From: Methyloceanibacter sp.
GTDB lineage: Bacteria > Pseudomonadota > Alphaproteobacteria > Rhizobiales > Methyloligellaceae
Direction of reading: 5' to 3'
NCBI GenBank assembly: GCA_016649675.1
Contig: JAENXG010000072.1
Span: 1 to 10,138, forward strand
DNA: 10,138 nucleotides
The notes beneath the pieces were generated by a model. It was given only the letters and a program-made list of their open reading frames with translations, made no database searches and had not been told where the DNA came from. Position numbers and translations under genes: made by a program. Shown here one piece after another: positions 6,930 through 10,138 of the stretch (position 1 is the stretch's first letter; each line of letters opens with the position of its first letter).

Positions 6930-8361
6930 ATGGATCCTGCACGATTCACTCGTATCGATGGAACGACATGGCAGATCGAGCCCGTCGGCGCCATGCGCGT
7001 ACCGGGGGTCATCTACGCCGATGAAGACCTCATCCGCGCCATGGATGACAAGGTCTACGAGCAGACCGCCAACGTCGCCACGCTGCCCGGGATCGTCAAG
7101 GCGGCCTATGTCATGCCCGATGCGCATTTGGGGGTACGGCTTCCCAATTGGCGGCGTCGCGGCGTTCGATGCGGAGGAGGGCGGTGTCGTCTCCGCCGGA
7201 GGCGTCGGGTTCGACGTCTCCTGCGGCGTGCGCACCATGCTCACCGGCCTTACCGTTTCCGACATCAAGCAGGTGCAGAGGTCGCTCGCCGACTCTCTCT
7301 ACCGGCAAATTCCCGCAGGCCTCGGTAGCAAAGGCTCGATCAGCCTCGATCCCCTCGAAATGGACGCCATGCTTCGGGGCGGCGCCCGCTGGGCGATCGA
7401 GCGGGGCTGGGGTGAGGCTCGCGATCTCGACCGCATCGAGGAAGGTGGGCAGATGGGCGGCGCCGAACCGGGCCATGTGTCCGAGCGTGCAAAGGAGCGC
7501 CAGCGGCGCGAGATGGGCACGCTCGGTTCCGGCAATCACTATGTCGAGATACAGGCAATCGCTGAAATCTTTGACAAAGAAGCTGCCGAAGGCTTTGGCC
7601 TCAAGCAGAACGAGGTCGTGGTAACCATCCATTGCGGTTCGCGGGGTCTCGGGCATCAGATCGGCACCGAGTTCTTGCGGGAGATGGTGACGGCCGCGGC
7701 AGAGGTGGGAATCGCTCTGCCGGATCGCGAACTGGCCTGTGCCCCGATCAAGTCGGAAGTCGGCCAGCGCTATCTCGGCGCAATGCGCGCAGCCATCAAC
7801 TGCGCGCTTGCCAACCGCGAGATCATCGGGCATTACGCGCGCCGGGTCTTCGGCCACTTCTTTCCTGATGCCGATCTCGCTTTGCTTTTCGACGTGTCCC
7901 ACAACACGTGCAAGGTCGAAAAGCACAAGACCAACGGCGCATCTCGCGAGCTCTTCGTTCATCGCAAAGGCGCCACGCGGGCTTTCGGCCCAGGTCACCC
8001 CGATCTGCCGGAGGCTTTGCGCAAGATCAGACAACCCGTCTTGATCGGCGGCACCATGGGCACCGGCTCTTATGTGTTGGCTGGCGCAGCCACCAGCGAG
8101 AAAAAAGCGTTCGCCTCTGCCTGCCACGGCGCAGGTCGGGCGATGTCCCGCCATGCCGCGCTCAGGAAGTGGAGCGGCCGCCAAATCGTCGATGATCTGG
8201 CAGACAGAGGGATTCTGATCCGCAGCCCGTCAGCGCGCGGCGTCGCGGAAGAAGCCCCTGGCGCCTACAAGGATGTCGGCGCTGTCGTGCTGGCGGCTGA
8301 GCATGCAGGCCTTGCTCGGCGCGTGGCGCGGCTCACGCCGCTGATCTGCATCAAGGGCTGA
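6930..8361 (+). pseudogene. rtcB: RtcB 3'-phosphate RNA ligase, interrupted by a one-base insertion
   Basis: RtcB joins RNA 2',3'-cyclic phosphate or 3'-phosphate ends to 5'-OH ends using GTP and Mn2+, in RNA repair and tRNA splicing. ATG 6930 follows GGGGAG by four bases. The first 68 codons run through MPDAHLG; then a run of five G (7130-7134), one more than needed, shifts the frame. The rest (YGFPIGG onward) continues in the +1 frame to the stop at 8361. Removing one G restores 476 residues, the expected length, with Asp95, Cys98 (GFDVSCG), Asn202-His203 (GSGNHY), His234 (HCGSRGLGH), His324 (DVSHNTCK) and the guanylylated-type His399 (ACHGAGR). Most of these numbers equal those of the well-studied archaeal enzyme. 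As written, normal translation stops at 7328 after 132 residues with no active site. The lack of any other damage suggests a sequencing error, a very recent mutation or slippage. The apparent N-terminus of the downstream frame before 7135 is not genuine RtcB sequence. Confidence 0.9.
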
Positions 8362-8375
8362 AGTGGGGGTTCCAG

Positions 8376-8816
8376 ATGAAACGCATTCTCGTTGCAACCG
8401 ACGGGTCTGAACACGCCCTTACCGCTGCCCAGCTCGCTGCAGAGCTGGCGGCCGGCATGGGAGCCGAACTGCACGTTCTTGCCGTCGCTTACCGCGACCG
8501 TTCGGACGAGGAGGAATTGCGGGACTTCGCGAAAATCGAGCACCTGGGCGGCATGCTAAACGTCATCGGTGAAATTGCGAAAAGCCACGCAGAGCAGGCA
8601 CGACGCCAAGTGGAAACGCAGGGTATCAAGACCGTCAAGGTCTCAGTGGCGGAAGGAGATCCCACTGAAGAGATCCTTGCTTTTATTCAGAAGAACACCA
8701 TTGACGCGGTCGTTGTCGGCCGGCGAGGAAGGAGTCGCGTGGCGGGGCTGCTTCTGGGCAGCGTCTCCCAAAAGCTGGCGACGTTGGCCCCGTGCATCGT
8801 CATCATCTGTCCATAA
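8376..8816 (+). CDS. Universal stress protein, UspA family
   Basis: This 146-residue single-domain protein begins MKRILVATDGSEHA, with Asp9 at the usual nucleotide-contacting position. It ends with the ATP-binding pattern G-2x-G-9x-G-S (Gly115, Gly118, Gly128-Ser129) and a final hydrophobic strand, CIVIICP. Having the full glycine motif places it with the ATP-binding class of Usp proteins rather than the non-binding UspA type. These are cytosolic proteins, often dimeric, raised under starvation, low oxygen or other stresses; a specific role is not readable. It starts 14 bases after the rtcB stop, preceded by a weak G-rich ribosome site, and is probably on the same transcript as archease and rtcB. 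It converges with the membrane protease gene, with four bases between stop codons. Confidence 0.92.
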   Translation: MKRILVATDGSEHALTAAQLAAELAAGMGAELHVLAVAYRDRSDEEELRDFAKIEHLGGMLNVIGEIAKSHAEQARRQVETQGIKTVKVSVAEGDPTEEILAFIQKNTIDAVVVGRRGRSRVAGLLLGSVSQKLATLAPCIVIICP

Positions 8817-8820
8817 CTCT

Positions 8821-9945
8821 TCAGGACATACCGGCTCTAGCCGGCCTCGCCCGTTCCCCGAAGCGAAAGCCTTTGGGCATGGCATCACGGACCATCAGCA
8901 TCTCGCCCACGGTCTCTGAGGTGATCAGGCCTTTCAGGCGGCCGGCAGCATCCACCACGCCTACGGCGGGGGCTGACTTTTCCATCAGGACGCGGAATGC
9001 CTCGTCGAGGCAACGGTGATGATCGATGGTCGGAACCTCACGCGTCATGACATTGCCGATCAACGTATTGGGTCCGTCCTGTTTGAGGGCCTTGATCATG
9101 TCGCTGCGGCCAAGCACCCCAACGAGGCGGCCATCCTTGTCGACCACCGGGAACTCGGTCTGGCTCGTGCGCAGCAGGGTCTCGATCGCCTCCTCGATGT
9201 GGGCCGAGGGCGAGAGCGCCTTGTATTCCGTCATCATGGCCGCCGTCACTGGCACTCCGCGTGACATCCCGCGCAGTTGTGCAAGACGCGCCTCAGAGGT
9301 CGCGGCGAGGTAAATGAAAATCGCGATGAAGGTCAGCATCGGATTGAAGAACAGTCCGATGAAGCCGAAGGCGAAGGCGCACCACTGACCGATATTCGCG
9401 GCGATCTCTGTCGCGCGCACGAAGCCATATTTCCGGGCGAGCAACGCGCGTAGCACCCTGCCGCCGTCCATTGGAAAGGCCGGGATTAGATTGAAAGTAG
9501 CAAGGACCACGTTGACCGCTGCCAGCCGATCGATGAGGGAGACTTTGGTGATGTCCGCCGCAGCAAGATTGTCTGGACTGGGATGGGCGCCAGCGAGCAT
9601 CAGCGCAAGCACAATGACGACGTTGACCATGGGTCCGGCGATGGCGATCAGAAATTCTTCCCGAGGCTCCTCGGGAAAGCGTTCAAGCCGCGCCACCCCG
9701 CCGATCGGCAGCAAAGTCACGTCGCGCGTGGAGATGCCGAAGGCACGCGCCGTGAAGATGTGTCCGTATTCGTGCACGAGCACGCACAGGAACAGGAGCA
9801 CCATGAAGAGCAGCCCGCTCCACGCCGCATCAGCGCCGCCAGACATGTAGCTGGCCGCCCAGATCCAGGCGAGGAAGAGCAGGAAGGTGACATGGATGCG
9901 AATCTCGGTTCCGCCGATCTTGCCGATATTCAACGACCAAGGCAT
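8821..9945 (-). CDS. Site-2 protease-like M50 membrane metalloprotease with two CBS domains
   Basis: From ATG 9945 the product is 374 residues. The N-terminal half is strongly hydrophobic with several membrane segments. It holds the zinc site HEYGH (58-62) within a membrane helix and the third ligand in NLIPAFPMDGGR (Asp160), both typical of M50 intramembrane proteases. A conserved IAGPMVN segment lies near 103-109. Residues about 235-290 and 300-352 form a pair of CBS domains (TEFPVVDKDGRLVGVL and PAVGVVDAAGRLKGLI), which usually bind adenine nucleotides and may regulate the protease. It likely cleaves a membrane-bound substrate; the target is unknown and no anti-sigma factor is visible nearby. 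The start is set by GAGGAG five bases upstream; an in-frame GTG at 9966 would add seven residues but lies upstream of that ribosome site. Stop is at 8821, convergent with the stress protein gene. Confidence 0.93.
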   Translation of the reverse strand: MPWSLNIGKIGGTEIRIHVTFLLFLAWIWAASYMSGGADAAWSGLLFMVLLFLCVLVHEYGHIFTARAFGISTRDVTLLPIGGVARLERFPEEPREEFLIAIAGPMVNVVIVLALMLAGAHPSPDNLAAADITKVSLIDRLAAVNVVLATFNLIPAFPMDGGRVLRALLARKYGFVRATEIAANIGQWCAFAFGFIGLFFNPMLTFIAIFIYLAATSEARLAQLRGMSRGVPVTAAMMTEYKALSPSAHIEEAIETLLRTSQTEFPVVDKDGRLVGVLGRSDMIKALKQDGPNTLIGNVMTREVPTIDHHRCLDEAFRVLMEKSAPAVGVVDAAGRLKGLITSETVGEMLMVRDAMPKGFRFGERARPARAGMS

Positions 9946-9950
9946 CTGAA

Positions 9951-9956
9951 CTCCTC
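9951..9956 (-). promoter_or_regulatory. Ribosome binding site for the M50 protease
   Basis: On the minus strand GAGGAG lies five bases before ATG 9945. It supports that ATG over the in-frame GTG at 9966, whose reading would run through the site. Confidence 0.65.
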
Positions 9957-9999
9957 GCTTCCTCACTCACGGCTACCGCTTTTTCCGATACTCAATACT

Positions 10000-10028
10000 A
10001 AAATAGGGAGCCGGTCTTCGGGAACCAA
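10000..10028 (-). promoter_or_regulatory. Candidate housekeeping promoter for the M50 protease gene
   Basis: On the minus strand, TTGGTT (10028-10023) and TATTTT (10005-10000) are separated by exactly 17 bases, as expected for a sigma-70-type promoter. This predicts a start of transcription near 9993 and a leader of roughly 48 bases. The -35 matches TTGACA at four of six positions and the -10 matches TATAAT at four of six. This is by eye only and could be chance. Confidence 0.3.
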
Positions 10029-10104
10029 CAGGGTCGCCAAGGCTGTGAGGCTGAAATGGCCCGAACCTAAGCCCCGGGAGCGCCATCTCGTATCTGAAAA
10101 TCTC

Positions 10105-10124
10105 TGGCACGCCCGGAAGCGGAA
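10105..10124 (-). repeat. Possible further half-copy of the TTCCGCTT...GTGCCA repeat
   Basis: On the minus strand, TTCCGCTT (10124-10117) is followed by GTGCCA (10110-10105), the same two blocks in the same order as in the degraded copy near 210-228 on the plus strand, with a slightly longer spacer. No gene is seen from 9967 to the window end, apart from the promoter candidate noted separately. The match is short, so chance is a real alternative. Confidence 0.25.
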
Positions 10125-10138
10125 TGAGGCAGCTTATC

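Noticed and set aside
7130..7134. Programmed ribosomal frameshift at the G run in rtcB
   Set aside because: A +1 shift is needed, TTG GGG GTA is not a standard slippery site, no stimulatory element was seen, and RtcB is not known to need recoding; error or mutation is simpler.
7111..8184. 357-codon minus-strand frame opposite rtcB
   Set aside because: It mirrors the rtcB coding frame throughout and contains no recognisable motif; the plus-strand frame has all RtcB catalytic residues.
8831..8844. CCGGC-TCTA-GCCGG hairpin at the convergent gene ends
   Set aside because: The stem is short, no T-run follows on either strand, and it lies inside the protease coding sequence, so it is not supported as a terminator.
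1..10138. Defence island, prophage, CRISPR array or mobile element
   Set aside because: No nuclease, helicase, toxin-antitoxin pair, integrase, transposase, phage gene or regularly spaced repeat was recognised; the genes are metabolic, RNA-repair and stress genes.

Overview
The window is GC-rich bacterial chromosome with dense gene packing, ATGA stop/start overlaps and purine-rich ribosome binding sites. The style of the proteins, together with TCCGCTTTGGGTCA-like intergenic repeats, suggests an alphaproteobacterium, probably of the Hyphomicrobiales (rhizobia-like). This is an inference from pattern memory; no search was run. No rRNA, tRNA, CRISPR array, transposase or integrase was seen.

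Layout. Positions 1-301 are non-coding and hold degenerate inverted repeats. From 302 to 4848 lie two genes joined by an ATGA overlap. The first encodes a 954-residue fusion of an acyl carrier domain, a fatty acyl-AMP ligase-type adenylation domain and a C-terminal PlsC-type acyltransferase. The second encodes a FadD-like long-chain acyl-CoA ligase. Next come a very short Cys-rich ORF that looks like a truncated zinc-ribbon protein (4962-5069), a 60-residue hypothetical protein (5069-5251) and an M28-family zinc aminopeptidase (about 5305-6228). After a 226-base gap comes an RNA-repair pair, archease (6455-6916) and the RNA ligase RtcB (6930-8361), followed by a universal stress protein (8376-8816). 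On the opposite strand, converging with only 4 bases between stop codons, is an M50 site-2-protease-like membrane metalloprotease with two C-terminal CBS domains (8821-9945). The last 190 or so bases are its upstream region, with a candidate promoter.

How the genes may work together. The first pair reads as a lipid-remodelling module: a fatty acid is adenylated, can be loaded on the built-in carrier domain and transferred by the built-in acyltransferase, while the partner ligase makes acyl-CoA. The second block reads as a stress and repair neighbourhood: archease activates RtcB, which rejoins broken RNAs, next to a UspA protein and a membrane protease with CBS sensor domains.

The two most notable points are the ACP-ligase-acyltransferase fusion and a one-base insertion in a run of five G (7130-7134). 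That insertion breaks rtcB after codon 68, although every catalytic residue is preserved downstream in the +1 frame. This is either a sequencing error, a recent mutation or a phase-variable/slippage site.
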